A stretch of DNA of 64,000 nucleotides from Acidaminococcus fermentans_A (lineage in GTDB: Bacteria; Bacillota; Negativicutes; Acidaminococcales; Acidaminococcaceae), in the NCBI RefSeq assembly GCF_052216985.1, contig NZ_JBQOUY010000007.1, positions 1 through 64,000 of the forward strand, given 5' to 3'. Positions within the stretch are counted from its first letter, which is position 1, and each line of letters begins with the position of its first letter. A program made the translations under genes and the position numbers. The notes beneath the pieces were generated by a model, which saw only the letters and a program-made list of their open reading frames with translations, did not search any database and was not told where the DNA came from. Shown here piece by piece: positions 17,339-26,860 of the stretch.

Positions 17339-18748
17339 ATGCATCTTTCTCTGAAACAGCGCTTTTCTCTCAATCCCCGGAGCTGCGGTCTCCCTTTGGC
17401 CCTCTTCCTGGCTCTGGCGGCAGGATGCCTTCCCCTGGACGGGCTCACCCCGGCAGGCCAGGAGACCCTGGCCCTTTTCCTTTTCATCTTTGTCCTGTTC
17501 CTGACAGAAGCCCTGCCCCTGGCCGTCACCATCCTGCTGGTGATCCCTCTAGCCTCCCTGCTGCAGCTGGCCCCCCTCAAGACCCTACTCCAGCCCTTCG
17601 CTTCTCCCGTGCTGTTCCTGCTCCTGGGCGGTTTCCTCCTGGCCGGTGCCATCCTCCAATCCGGCCTAGCCAGACGGCTGACTTTCCTTGTGCTGCTGCG
17701 GATCGGAGCCACGGCCCAGCGGATCACTTTGGGCATCGTCCTGGCCAATGTGCTGCTGGCTTTTCTGATCCCTTCCACCACAGCTCGGGCCGCCATCCTG
17801 CTCCCGCCCTGCCTGAGCATCATCGAACTGTTCCGGGACCGTCCCTGCCGGAAATTCGCTGCCAACCTGCTGCTGACCCTGACCACCACCTGTTCCACCA
17901 TTTCCGCCGGTATCCTCACCGGGACCATCACCAATCCGGTGGTCAATGAGTTCTTGAACCAACAGGGGATGCCTTCCTACAGCTATCTGGAGTGGCTGGA
18001 ACTGGGTTTTCTCCCGGCTCTTCTGCTGACCTTCGGTTCCTGGGCCCTGATCCAAAAGCTCTATCCCCCAGAAAGCTCTCTGATTCCAGAAGGGAAGCTG
18101 TATCTCCGTCAGGAACTGGAAAAGATGGGCCCCATGGACCTGCGGCAGAAGAAGGTCCTCCTGGTCTTCCTACTGGCCATCTTCTTCTGGATGACCGGAG
18201 ATCTTTTCCAGATCGATGCCACCACCACCTGTCTGGCCAGCGCTCTCCTGCTCCTGCTGCCGGGAGTAGGAGGGCTCTCCTGGAAGGCAGCTTCCAGCCA
18301 TATCAATTACGATATCCTGCTGGTAGCCGGTGGAGGGATCAGCCTGGGCAATCTCCTGATGGAAAATGGTACGGCTGCCTGGCTGGCCAACCAGGCTTTT
18401 GCCTGTTTCAGCCTGCAGCAGGCTTCTCCCCTGCTATTTCTGACAGCGGTCCTCCTGCTCTGCCAATTTCTCCACATCTTTTTTGTCGGGACCACGGTCA
18501 TGTGCACCACCCTCATCCCCATCGTGCTGGCCCTGAGCCTCCGGGCCGGATTCCCAGCCCGGCTGGCAGCCTATGAAGCCGGCATGATTATCAGTGGCGG
18601 ACCGGTGCTGATGTTCTACTGTACCACGCCCAGCATCCTGGTCCATGGGACGGGAAAACTCCCGGCCGATGCCTTTCTCCGGACAGGGATCCCCATTTCC
18701 CTCCTGGCCTGCCTGATCTATATCCTCTGGGGCCTCTGGCTTTTCTGA
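17339..18748 (+). CDS. DASS/SLC13-family anion permease
   Basis: A 469-residue protein with about 11-12 hydrophobic helices. FLLLGGFLLAGAILQSGLARR, IPSTTARAAILLP (SNT-like signature region) and the C-terminal VGTTVMCTTLIPI resemble divalent anion:Na+ symporters that carry succinate, malate, citrate or sulfate. It follows the DAACS gene after a terminator and precedes the threonine dehydratase-like gene by about 90 bases. A distant paralogue lies at 23994. Confidence 0.85.
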   Translation: MHLSLKQRFSLNPRSCGLPLALFLALAAGCLPLDGLTPAGQETLALFLFIFVLFLTEALPLAVTILLVIPLASLLQLAPLKTLLQPFASPVLFLLLGGFLLAGAILQSGLARRLTFLVLLRIGATAQRITLGIVLANVLLAFLIPSTTARAAILLPPCLSIIELFRDRPCRKFAANLLLTLTTTCSTISAGILTGTITNPVVNEFLNQQGMPSYSYLEWLELGFLPALLLTFGSWALIQKLYPPESSLIPEGKLYLRQELEKMGPMDLRQKKVLLVFLLAIFFWMTGDLFQIDATTTCLASALLLLLPGVGGLSWKAASSHINYDILLVAGGGISLGNLLMENGTAAWLANQAFACFSLQQASPLLFLTAVLLLCQFLHIFFVGTTVMCTTLIPIVLALSLRAGFPARLAAYEAGMIISGGPVLMFYCTTPSILVHGTGKLPADAFLRTGIPISLLACLIYILWGLWLF

Positions 18749-18836
18749 TTTTTCTTATAGTCCTTGTATGGTGTATTCCATTCTCTTATAATGACTTTAT
18801 TGATAATCTTTTTTCTAAAAAGGAGGTCTTTATCCC

Positions 18837-19778
18837 ATGCTGTCCCTTGAAAAGATTTTCCAGGCCCGGAACCGCCTGGCTCCCTATGTGTACCATACTC
18901 CCCTGCTCCATCTCCATGCCCTGGATCCCCTGCTGGGCTGCCAGGTCTATGTAAAAGCAGAGTGCATGCAGCTGACCCATTCCTTCAAGATCCGGGGCGC
19001 CCTGAACCGGATCCTCCAGTTGACCCCAGAAGAACGGGCCCGGGGCGTGGTCACAGCTTCCAGCGGGAACCATGGACGGGGCGTCGCCTATGCTGCCAAG
19101 ATGCTGGGTATCCAAGCTACGGTGGTGATCCCCGACCATGCTCCGGCCGTGAAGATCCAGGCGGTCCGGAATCTGGGGGCCGAGGTGATCCTATGCGACA
19201 AACCCAAGCGGTTCGCCATTGCGGAAAAACTCCGGGATGAAAAAGGCCTCTGCTATATCCCTCCCTTCAACGATTATGAGGTGATGGCCGGCCAGGGGAC
19301 CATCGCCCTGGAAATCCTGGAAGACCTGCCAAATCCGTCGGCCGTCCTGATTCCCCTGGGAGGAGGAGGGCTGACCAGTGGCATTGCCACCGCTATCAAG
19401 GGCATCCGTCCGGAAACCCGGGTCTATGCCTGTGAGCCAGCACGGATCCCCCGGTTCACCGTCAGCCTGAAAGAAGGGAAGCCCACAGCAGTCCCCCAGT
19501 TGGACACCATTGCCGACGGGGTGGCCACCTTGTGTCCGGGAGACAAGACCCTTCCTATCGTCCATGATAAAGTGGACCAGGTCATCGATGTGCCGGAAGA
19601 AGCTCTGCTCCCGGCCATGAAACTGCTGCTGACGGAAGGGAAAGTCCTGGCGGAACCGTCTTCCAGCATCGGCCTGGCTGCCATCCAGAGCGGACAGCTC
19701 ACCTTCCGGCCGGAAGACAAAGTGGTCTTCGTTCTTTCCGGAGGGAACGTGGATTTTTCGTTGGTGCAGAAGTTGTAA
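18837..19778 (+). CDS. Threonine dehydratase / serine racemase-like PLP lyase
   Basis: A 313-residue fold-type II PLP enzyme without an ACT regulatory domain, as in catabolic threonine dehydratases and serine racemases. The Schiff-base lysine is in SFKIRGA (about 50), substrate loop SSGNHGRG (about 78) and PLP-phosphate loop PLGGGGL (about 180). It deaminates threonine or serine to a 2-oxoacid plus ammonia. AAGGAGG precedes the ATG. Nearby symporter and RidA genes suggest amino acid uptake and deamination. Racemase activity cannot be excluded. Confidence 0.88.
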   Translation: MLSLEKIFQARNRLAPYVYHTPLLHLHALDPLLGCQVYVKAECMQLTHSFKIRGALNRILQLTPEERARGVVTASSGNHGRGVAYAAKMLGIQATVVIPDHAPAVKIQAVRNLGAEVILCDKPKRFAIAEKLRDEKGLCYIPPFNDYEVMAGQGTIALEILEDLPNPSAVLIPLGGGGLTSGIATAIKGIRPETRVYACEPARIPRFTVSLKEGKPTAVPQLDTIADGVATLCPGDKTLPIVHDKVDQVIDVPEEALLPAMKLLLTEGKVLAEPSSSIGLAAIQSGQLTFRPEDKVVFVLSGGNVDFSLVQKL

Positions 19779-19829
19779 AAAAGGGGGCTGTGAAAAAATG
19801 ATTCTTCATTTTTTCACAGCCCCTTTTTT
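19777..19829. terminator. Bidirectional terminator, GGGGCTGTG family
   Basis: AAAAAAGGGGGCTGTGAAAA begins a long near-perfect stem ending in CAGCCCCTTTTTT, between two convergent genes. The arm is shared with the elements at 40313 and 46685. Confidence 0.93.
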
Positions 19830-21018
19830 ACTGCAAAAACTCCTCGGCCAGGAGAGCCATGGTCCGGGTCATCAGTTTGATGTACTTCTCCTCCACCTGG
19901 AACGTAGGGGTATGGTTCAAAGACGATCCCCCTGTCCCCACCTTGATGAAGCAGGAAGGCGCTTCGTGGGAATAGAAGCCGAAATCTTCCGCTCCCAGCT
20001 GCATCCGGTTCCCAGTGAGGATATTTTCCTCCGGTACATCCCCGATGCCCCGATACAGGGCATCCTGGTTCTTCCGGATGGTCTCGATGGCAAAATGGGT
20101 CACCCCAGGATCATTGTATACGGAACTATAGCCATAATGGCGCCGCAGGTCCACGCTGCCTCCCATCCCTTCCGCAATGCCCCGGGAAATCTCTTCGATT
20201 TTCTGGAACATGTTCTCCCGGCTCTCCGGATCCGCATTCCGCAGCATGGCGCCGATTTCCACCTTGTCCGTCACCACGTTCACAGCCGTGCCCCCGTGGA
20301 TGGTCCCCACATTCAGGGTGGACTGGGCCATGGGGCTGATATTCCGGCTACAGATAGTATTCAGGGCCACCACGATGGAAGCGGCGATTAGCACCGCATC
20401 CACGCCTTTTTCCGGTTTGGAGGAATGGACAGCTTTCCCGTGGACGGTGATGTATTCCGCATCTGAATAGGCGGACACATAGCCTTCTCCGATGCTGAAC
20501 ACCCCGGGATCCCAGACTCCCACATGCATCCCCATACAGGCATCGGGTTTTTCTTCCATCAGGCCGGCTTTGATCATTTCCCGTCCGCCGCCGCCATTCT
20601 CTTCCGCCGGCTGGAAGACAGCCCGTACCCGGCCTCTCCACTGGTCCTTGGTCCGGTTCAGGATCTCGCACACCGCCAGGAGATTGGTGGTATGGACATC
20701 ATGGCCGCAGGCATGCATGACCCCGTCACATTGGGAAGCATAGGGCAGATCGGTGGTTTCCTGGATGGGCAGGGCATCCATATCCGCCCGGAGCAACAGG
20801 AGTTTCCCCGGTTTTCCGCTGTCAATGGTGGCGATCACCCCGGGCTTCACCGGGCTCAGGACAAAGGGGATCCCCATCCGCTGGAGTTCCTCCTGGACCT
20901 TCTGGCTGGTCCGGAATTCCTTATAAGACAGTTCCGGATGGGCGTGGAAATCATGGCGCACTTCCAGGTAATGTTTTTCCAATTCATCGGACAGCTTTGC
21001 AATTTTTTCAATGAGCAT
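19828..21018 (-). CDS. M20 family amidohydrolase/aminoacylase
   Basis: A 396-residue M20D metallohydrolase. Metal and catalytic motifs: LLLRADMDALPIQE (about 75), HACGHDVHTT (about 107) and QPAEENGGGGREMI (about 138, with the catalytic Glu). Relatives hydrolyse N-acetyl- or other N-acyl amino acids, indole-3-acetyl-amino acids or hippurate. It is downstream of a YfcC-type carrier by 21 bases, so the pair likely imports and deacylates an N-acyl amino acid or small peptide. GGAGG precedes the ATG. Confidence 0.9.
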   Translation of the reverse strand: MLIEKIAKLSDELEKHYLEVRHDFHAHPELSYKEFRTSQKVQEELQRMGIPFVLSPVKPGVIATIDSGKPGKLLLLRADMDALPIQETTDLPYASQCDGVMHACGHDVHTTNLLAVCEILNRTKDQWRGRVRAVFQPAEENGGGGREMIKAGLMEEKPDACMGMHVGVWDPGVFSIGEGYVSAYSDAEYITVHGKAVHSSKPEKGVDAVLIAASIVVALNTICSRNISPMAQSTLNVGTIHGGTAVNVVTDKVEIGAMLRNADPESRENMFQKIEEISRGIAEGMGGSVDLRRHYGYSSVYNDPGVTHFAIETIRKNQDALYRGIGDVPEENILTGNRMQLGAEDFGFYSHEAPSCFIKVGTGGSSLNHTPTFQVEEKYIKLMTRTMALLAEEFLQ

Positions 21019-21039
21019 CGGACAGCCTCCTTTTTTCCA

Positions 21040-22440
21040 TCAATTCCAACCCATGGCCGTACCCAGCAGGATGGCCCCGCAGATGACCAGGAACACCAGG
21101 GAATAGCAGGGCAGGATGAAACGGTACCAGCGTTTCAGGGAAAGTCCCCCCATCATCAGACAGGGCAGCAGGTTAGAGCTGGTGGGGATCATCAAATTGG
21201 TGAACCCGTCTCCGCACTGGAGAGTGAATACCCCCATCTGCCGGGTGATCCCCAGGACGTCTGCCAGAGGAGCCATGATGGGCATCACCACCGCCGTTTG
21301 GCCGGAGCCGGAGGGGATGAAGAAATTGATCAGGGCATTGGCAAGGAACATCCCGATGGCCGCCACACTCTTGGGCAGATAGCCCAAGGGCAAAGAGAGA
21401 TAATAGACCACAGAATCCAGGATCTTGGCATCATTGAGGATGATGCCGATGAAGCTGGCGAAGATCATGAAGACCATGATCCCCATCATCCCCTTGGATC
21501 CATTGAGGAAATTCTTCATCAGGGTATCCAGATCATAGCCGGCGATCAGGCCGCAGACCAGGGCCACTGGCAGCATCATGGAAGCCAGGTCCAAGACTCC
21601 CAGTTTGAAGAAAGGAGATCCCAGGGCATAAGCCAGGAAACTGATCAGGAAAATCGCCAGGACCAGATATTCCCGGGGACGGATCGGTTCCATGGGCTGC
21701 TGGGTTTCCTCGATTTCTTCCTGGCTGAAGTCTTTTTCAAAAGCATGGTTCCGCTGGGCCCGTTTCCCCCACCAGATGATGAACCCGGATACGACGGCCA
21801 GATTGATGACTGTGACAGCCGTCCGCAGGGCAAAACCGGAATACGGCTGGAGCCCGGCGATTTCCTGTCCCATCACCGTCGTCAGCACATTGATGGGGCT
21901 GGTCATGAAACCGGTAAATGATCCCATGATGATGAGGGCCACCCCAAAGGTCCGGTCACAGTGGAGTTCCTTGGCCAGGGTGATCCCCAAAGGAATGAAC
22001 AGGACCGCCGTAGAGATCATGGTCCCGAAGCAGCCGAAAAGTCCCATGGCAAAAATGAAGAAGGGCACCACCATCAACGCTTTATTCTGCAGTTTCTTGA
22101 TCAGGAGCTTCATGGAGCGGTCGATCACATGGGTGGAATTGACCACCCCCATCAGGCCCCCCATGACGATGATGCTGATGAAAAGTTTCCCAAAGGTCTT
22201 ATAGACCTGGGCCCCCATATGCATGATGATCTGGAAAGGGCTGACATAGATCTTGCTGAGCACGTGATAGGTCCCAGGAATGGCGATCCGCCCGTTCCTG
22301 GCAAATTCCCCGGCCGGGATCACCAGGGAAAGCAGATAGATGGCCCCGATGACCGTCAGGATCACCTTCCACATACTCAGGGGCTTTTTCTCCAGTTCCG
22401 CCTGGACCGCGTTGTTTTCTGAAGTTTTGTTTCCGTTCAT
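21040..22440 (-). CDS. YfcC-type amino acid / C4-dicarboxylate carrier
   Basis: A 466-residue membrane protein of the YfcC/DcuC-like group with about 12 helices: LSLVIPAGEF near the N-terminus, PFFIFAMGLFGCFGTMI, GSFTGFMTSPINVLT and a C-terminal FFIPSGSGQTAVVMPIMAPLAD half-site motif. Start at 22440 follows AAAGGAG; an upstream ATG has no site. It forms a two-gene operon with an M20 amidohydrolase. Family members exchange or import arginine, ornithine, peptides or dicarboxylates. Substrate unassigned. Confidence 0.85.
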   Translation of the reverse strand: MNGNKTSENNAVQAELEKKPLSMWKVILTVIGAIYLLSLVIPAGEFARNGRIAIPGTYHVLSKIYVSPFQIIMHMGAQVYKTFGKLFISIIVMGGLMGVVNSTHVIDRSMKLLIKKLQNKALMVVPFFIFAMGLFGCFGTMISTAVLFIPLGITLAKELHCDRTFGVALIIMGSFTGFMTSPINVLTTVMGQEIAGLQPYSGFALRTAVTVINLAVVSGFIIWWGKRAQRNHAFEKDFSQEEIEETQQPMEPIRPREYLVLAIFLISFLAYALGSPFFKLGVLDLASMMLPVALVCGLIAGYDLDTLMKNFLNGSKGMMGIMVFMIFASFIGIILNDAKILDSVVYYLSLPLGYLPKSVAAIGMFLANALINFFIPSGSGQTAVVMPIMAPLADVLGITRQMGVFTLQCGDGFTNLMIPTSSNLLPCLMMGGLSLKRWYRFILPCYSLVFLVICGAILLGTAMGWN

Positions 22441-22671
22441 CTGCACCGCTCCTTTGGCAATAAAGTGTACTTTTTTATTGTAGTCCATTTTCAGGAAAAG
22501 CAGGGAATTTTTCCCAACTCTTTATTTAGATTCAGGAGAATGTTTCCTTTCTTACAATTTCTATTTTTTCTAATACGGCCGACGTCTACCAGCAGCAATC
22601 TTAGCTCTCCTTTTGCAGGACTTACATAAAACGCAAAATGTTTTTTACCGTTTTTGCACGAAAATGACAAA

Positions 22672-22720
22672 GGACTGTGGAACACCATCGATCCTTTGAA
22701 TTCGATGAGTTCCACAGTCC
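22672..22720 (-). terminator. Terminator after apgM-like gene
   Basis: A 12-bp perfect outer stem (GGACTGTGGAAC) with an inner CATCGA/TCGATG helix. The remaining spacer to 22440 (AT-rich, no gene) must hold the promoter of the YfcC-type gene. Confidence 0.8.
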
Positions 22721-22734
22721 CCGATTTTATTTTA

Positions 22735-23976
22735 TCAATTTCCTTCTTTAGGAACAACTTCCAGATAATCCATCAGGAATTGGAAGAACATATGTCCCGT
22801 CATCCGGTTCAATCCTCCCTGGGCTCCATGGATTTCATCATATTCTGTCACCTGGTCCTTCCGGATATTCTTTCCAGCCACCACAATGGGCACCGGATCT
22901 CCGCTGTGTTCCCGCCGTTCACAGGGAGTGGAATGATCCGCCGCCAGGGCCAGGATTAGGTTGGAGCCTGTCAGTTGCGGGATTTGTTCCAGGACCTTCC
23001 CTGCCATAGCATCATACCGCTCTATGGCCCGGACTTTGCCCCGGGGATTCCCATCATGGCCCATCAGATCCGGTGCTTTCATATGGAGGACTACAAAATC
23101 ATGATCCGCCAAAGCTTTTACCGCCAGTTCCACTTTCCGGTCAATATCCGTATCCAGGTTCCCGGTCATCCGTCCCGGATCCGTATAGGTGTCGAACCCT
23201 GCCAGCCGAGCCGCCCCCAACACCGTGCTCTCTGCCGCCACGCAGGCTGCTTTCAAATGGTATTTCTCTGCTGTCTTTTCCAGTTTCGGCATCTGTCCGG
23301 CCCCCCGGGTCAAGATGGCATTGGCCGGAGGCAATCCGGCGGCTTTCCGCTCCCGGTTCAGGGGATGCTGGGCCAGGATTTCCTGACAGCGCACCAGCAC
23401 CCGGTCCAAAATCCTAGCTGTCCGTTCCGCTTCTGGAGACACGTCCCGAGGCAGGACCGGCCGGATGGGCAGCCCTTCTTTTTTGGGGTCCGCATCCGTA
23501 ATGGCGCTGCTGAGACCGGGCCCCCGCAGGACCATCACAGCACGGTGCTCCGTAGCTTCCTTGAACAGCACCTGCACCTCTTCCACCTGCATCCCGTCCA
23601 AGGCAGCCGCCAATTCCCGGGTCCCCTGCCGGATCCGTCCAGCTCTCCGGTCCACCACAAGGCCGTCTTGGCAGGTGGCAAAATTGGCCCGCAGGGCAAT
23701 GTCCCCCGGCTGGAGCTCCATCCCTTCCCCAAAAGCTTCGATGGGCCCCCGGCCAGGATAATCTGGCAGTCCGTAGCCGAAAAGGATCATATGGCCCAGA
23801 TCCGTCCCCACCGGTGTCCCGCACTGCCACAGATCCATGATGCCGGACGATCCCTCAGAAGCAATTTGGTCCAGATGATCTTTCCGGGCAGCCTCCAAGG
23901 GGGTTTTCCATCCCAGTTCTTCACAGGGCCGGTCCCCCAGTCCATCGGCAATCATCAGCAATACTTTATTTTTCAT
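22735..23976 (-). CDS. apgM: 2,3-bisphosphoglycerate-independent phosphoglycerate mutase, archaeal type
   Basis: A 413-residue alkaline-phosphatase-superfamily protein of the ApgM type. N-terminal VLLMIADGLGDRPCEELG carries the metal-binding Asp, followed by GTDLGHMILFGYG with the nucleophile region and, late, the metal ligands of LALAADHSTPCERREHSGDP. It interconverts 3- and 2-phosphoglycerate in glycolysis. The start at 23976 has AAAGGAG upstream. It follows a DASS permease after 17 bases, an odd pairing, and may serve phosphoglycerate, glycerate or phosphonate-type substrates instead. Confidence 0.88.
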   Translation of the reverse strand: MKNKVLLMIADGLGDRPCEELGWKTPLEAARKDHLDQIASEGSSGIMDLWQCGTPVGTDLGHMILFGYGLPDYPGRGPIEAFGEGMELQPGDIALRANFATCQDGLVVDRRAGRIRQGTRELAAALDGMQVEEVQVLFKEATEHRAVMVLRGPGLSSAITDADPKKEGLPIRPVLPRDVSPEAERTARILDRVLVRCQEILAQHPLNRERKAAGLPPANAILTRGAGQMPKLEKTAEKYHLKAACVAAESTVLGAARLAGFDTYTDPGRMTGNLDTDIDRKVELAVKALADHDFVVLHMKAPDLMGHDGNPRGKVRAIERYDAMAGKVLEQIPQLTGSNLILALAADHSTPCERREHSGDPVPIVVAGKNIRKDQVTEYDEIHGAQGGLNRMTGHMFFQFLMDYLEVVPKEGN

Positions 23977-23993
23977 TTTTCCATTCTCCTTTG

Positions 23994-25430
23994 TCACAGG
24001 ATGAACTTCAGCCAGAAGAAATAGACCAAGGCAATGCTGCCTGCTGCAAAGAAGCAGGACAGGATCCCATAAATCAATTCATCTTTCACATCGAAATAAC
24101 CGGTCCCGAAATACAGAGTATTCACTTTGGAATGGGGTGGCAGGGTAATGGTGCAGGCGATGGAAAAAGAGCAGGCCAGCGCCAGGGGCACCGGATCCAT
24201 CCCCAACTGCTTGGCCAGGGTAATGATGGCCGGGATCAAGATGGTAGTCCGCACCGTCTTGCTGGTGAAGATTAGATGGCTGAATACAGAGATGAAGATC
24301 AGCACCAGCGCCACGCTGGTATGCCCCATCCGGTCCAGTCCCACGGCCTGGATCAGGCCCTGGATCATCCATACGGCACCGCCGGATTTATCCAGGGCAT
24401 TCCCTACGGCATAGGCGCCCGCAGAAAAAATCATCAGATCCCATTTGATGGAGGCTTCCTTCCAGGTCAGCACACCGATACCCGGCAGCAGGCAGAGCAG
24501 CATGGAAAGGACGGCTGTCTGTTCCGTACTGATGGAAAAACCGAACCAGCCTTTCTGGTAATCTCCCGTAGCCCAGAGTAGCAGAGTGAACAGGAAAATC
24601 CCCATGGTCTTCTTTTCATCCACGCTCATGGGCCCCATATCCGTCAGCTGCTGTTTCAACTTCACGATGGCTTCCGTTCCGGCCGCTTGGAGCTCGTCCT
24701 TATAAGGGAATAGTTTCAGCCCGGCCAGGAAAGCCAGTCCGGCAGTCAGGAGAGCCTGGGGCAAGGACCCCAGCAGCCACTGCATATAGCCTACGTGGCC
24801 GCTGGCCTGCTGGTTGATGAACCCCAAGGCCAGGACCTGGGCCGAAGTGGCCGTCATCACTACAGAAGTGGCAAAGGCATTGTTCTGCACTCCCTGGAGC
24901 ATCATCAGCCGGCCGAAATTGCTGTGCCCCGGCTGGGCTTTGTAGACTTCCAGGATGACCAGGGCCAGCGGTACGATCAGGGAAGCCCGGGCCGTGGTGG
25001 ACGGAACGAAGAAAGCCAAGATGAAGTTCACCAGCACCAAAACCAGCAATGTTTTGGCAGGCGTCTTCCCGAACCGGGTGACCAAGACCAGGGCGATCCG
25101 TTTGCCCAGATTGGAATGGCTCATGGCCGAAGTCAGGACAAAAGCGGCCACCATCAGCCAGATGATGTCAAAACCCAGAGTCCCGAAGGCCACGGACTGC
25201 TTCTTCACAGCCCCTAGCAGCGGCAGGAGCAAAATGGAAATGATGGATGTCTGATAGATGGGGATGGGTTTGCCGATCCACATGATCAGAGAAAAAACAA
25301 ACATGGCCAGGGATTTCTGGGCCACCCCGCTGAGCCCCGCCGGCCGAGGCATGAAATAGAGTCCCAGGAAAGCAACGATAGCCAAGATCAGGCTCACCCA
25401 CTGTCCTTTCTTCATCGGTTTTGCTGCCAT
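23994..25430 (-). CDS. DASS/SLC13-family anion:sodium symporter
   Basis: A 478-residue protein with 12 or more predicted helices: FSLIMWIGKPIPIYQTSIIS, FVPSTTARASLIVPLALVI, and the C-terminal FSIACTITLPPHSKVNTL segment. It resembles bacterial 2-oxoglutarate/malate and tartrate/succinate-type carriers. GGAGGAG lies upstream of the ATG. It heads an operon with apgM and is divergent from a LysR gene that probably controls it. Confidence 0.87.
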   Translation of the reverse strand: MAAKPMKKGQWVSLILAIVAFLGLYFMPRPAGLSGVAQKSLAMFVFSLIMWIGKPIPIYQTSIISILLLPLLGAVKKQSVAFGTLGFDIIWLMVAAFVLTSAMSHSNLGKRIALVLVTRFGKTPAKTLLVLVLVNFILAFFVPSTTARASLIVPLALVILEVYKAQPGHSNFGRLMMLQGVQNNAFATSVVMTATSAQVLALGFINQQASGHVGYMQWLLGSLPQALLTAGLAFLAGLKLFPYKDELQAAGTEAIVKLKQQLTDMGPMSVDEKKTMGIFLFTLLLWATGDYQKGWFGFSISTEQTAVLSMLLCLLPGIGVLTWKEASIKWDLMIFSAGAYAVGNALDKSGGAVWMIQGLIQAVGLDRMGHTSVALVLIFISVFSHLIFTSKTVRTTILIPAIITLAKQLGMDPVPLALACSFSIACTITLPPHSKVNTLYFGTGYFDVKDELIYGILSCFFAAGSIALVYFFWLKFIL

Positions 25431-25490
25431 ACAAATCTCCTCCTGTAGCGGAACTCCCCTCGTCTAGTTCCTTCATAATTTTCTGACTAT

Positions 25491-25519
25491 ATTGTAGCGA
25501 CTTTTATTTTATAACTCAA
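25491..25519 (-). promoter_or_regulatory. Candidate promoter of the DASS-apgM operon
   Basis: On the minus strand TTGAGT (25514-25519) and TACAAT (25491-25496) are separated by 17 bp, about 60 bases ahead of the DASS start. The spacer between the divergent genes is AT-rich and also carries TATAAT at 25553-25558 reading toward the LysR gene. Confidence 0.6.
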
Positions 25520-25576
25520 TTCTATTGTTTTGTTGTTTTAATTCCATTCTGTTATAATTCAAAAGGAGGTGGTTTC

Positions 25577-26476
25577 ATGGATATTGAAAAGATCCGGGCC
25601 TTTCTGACTTTAGCCCAGTACAAAAATTTTTCAGAGGCAGCAGACGCTTTGTACATTTCTCAGCCGGCCCTTTCCAAACAGATCCGTACTCTGGAAGAGC
25701 AACTCCAGGCCCAGCTCTTTGCCCGTTCCCACAAGGAAACCCTGCTGACCGTATACGGCAAGGCTTTCATGCCTTATGCCCGCACCCTTCTTTCCTCCTG
25801 GCAGAACGCCCAGGAGCAACTGCGGCAGATCGATGATCTGGAACAGGGCACCCTGAACTTCGGTGCCACCAACTTCATCGGAGTCTATCTGGTTCCGGAG
25901 TTCCTGGCCTCTTTCCACAAGCTGTATCCCGGCATCACCCTGAACATGACCATCAATGCTTCCCGCTCCCTGCTTTCCCGGCTCCATTCCTACCAAGTGG
26001 AATTCTTGCTCTTGTCCAATTATGTGGAGCTGGAGGAAGGCCGTTACGAAAGGATCCCCTGGCTGCAGGACGAACTGAAAGTCATCGTGGGACGGGAAAA
26101 TCCCCTGTTTGCCCAGTCGGAGATTTCCCTGGAGACCCTGAACACCCAGCTCTGGATCACCAAAAATGCCTCCTCGTCTCTCTATCATTTCCTGAAGAAA
26201 AAGCTCTCTTCTACAGGACTGGAGCTCCGGAATCCCCTGTTCATCAGCAATCAGGAAGGCATCAAGCAGGCCGTGATCCACAATCTGGGCGTGGCCATCC
26301 TGTCGCCTAAAGCCGTTGAAGTGGAAATCCAGGCAGGGCTGGTGAAAGCCCTACCGCTGACTGGCTATCCTTTAACTCGGGAAATCCAGATCGTCTATGA
26401 AAAAGGGGCCACCCTGACCCCCGCCGCCAAAGAATTCCTCCGGTTGCTCCGAGGAAAGGCGGAAGGAGGAGTGTGA
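25577..26476 (+). CDS. LysR-family transcriptional regulator
   Basis: A 299-residue LysR protein: the helix-turn-helix is at residues about 1-60 (FSEAADALYISQPALSKQI), followed by the effector domain. AAAAGGAGGT precedes the ATG. The divergent position makes the DASS permease/apgM operon the likely target. Its N-terminus resembles CysL/CbbR-like regulators only in general features, so the effector is unknown. Confidence 0.9.
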   Translation: MDIEKIRAFLTLAQYKNFSEAADALYISQPALSKQIRTLEEQLQAQLFARSHKETLLTVYGKAFMPYARTLLSSWQNAQEQLRQIDDLEQGTLNFGATNFIGVYLVPEFLASFHKLYPGITLNMTINASRSLLSRLHSYQVEFLLLSNYVELEEGRYERIPWLQDELKVIVGRENPLFAQSEISLETLNTQLWITKNASSSLYHFLKKKLSSTGLELRNPLFISNQEGIKQAVIHNLGVAILSPKAVEVEIQAGLVKALPLTGYPLTREIQIVYEKGATLTPAAKEFLRLLRGKAEGGV

Positions 26477-26860
26477 AAAGATGGTTTTTTACACCTCAAT
26501 AAAAAGCTACTGTCTGCAAAATGATATTTTTCAATTGACAAATTTTTGATTTTGCATTTTTTGTTCTTCTATACTTTACATTTTTTATTTATGTAAGAGG
26601 GAAAAAAGTACAAAAGAGGGTGTGAAAAAATTCACACCCCCGTTCTCGTGAGCCGCATAGCGGCTCGGTCTCATGTCTCTCGTCTCGAGCCGAATGAGAA
26701 ATTTACAGGCAAATTTTTTAGAATGTGTAAAACCTAATCTGCTAACAATAAGATATTCGTTCCTATATCCAGCATAGTATTCCTTCAAAAGAACCTGGCC
26801 ATGGGGACAGGTTCTATCCAAAAGCCCGAGACTCGAGACCCGGAGCTCGAGTCCTAAAAA
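26477..26860. other. Gene-free region rich in hairpins
   Basis: No coding sequence was supported. By eye it contains stem-loops at 26618-26639 (GGGTGTGAA arms), 26649-26666 (GAGCCG/CGGCTC), 26790-26815 (AGAACCTG/CAGGTTCT) and 26829-26852 (GACTCGAG/CTCGAGTC). The first is probably the LysR terminator. The others have no clear role and may be decayed mobile DNA. Confidence 0.6.

Noticed and set aside
22491..22757. An 88-residue minus-strand frame between the YfcC-type gene and apgM
   Set aside because: It runs across the terminator hairpin and into the end of apgM, and has no ribosome site.
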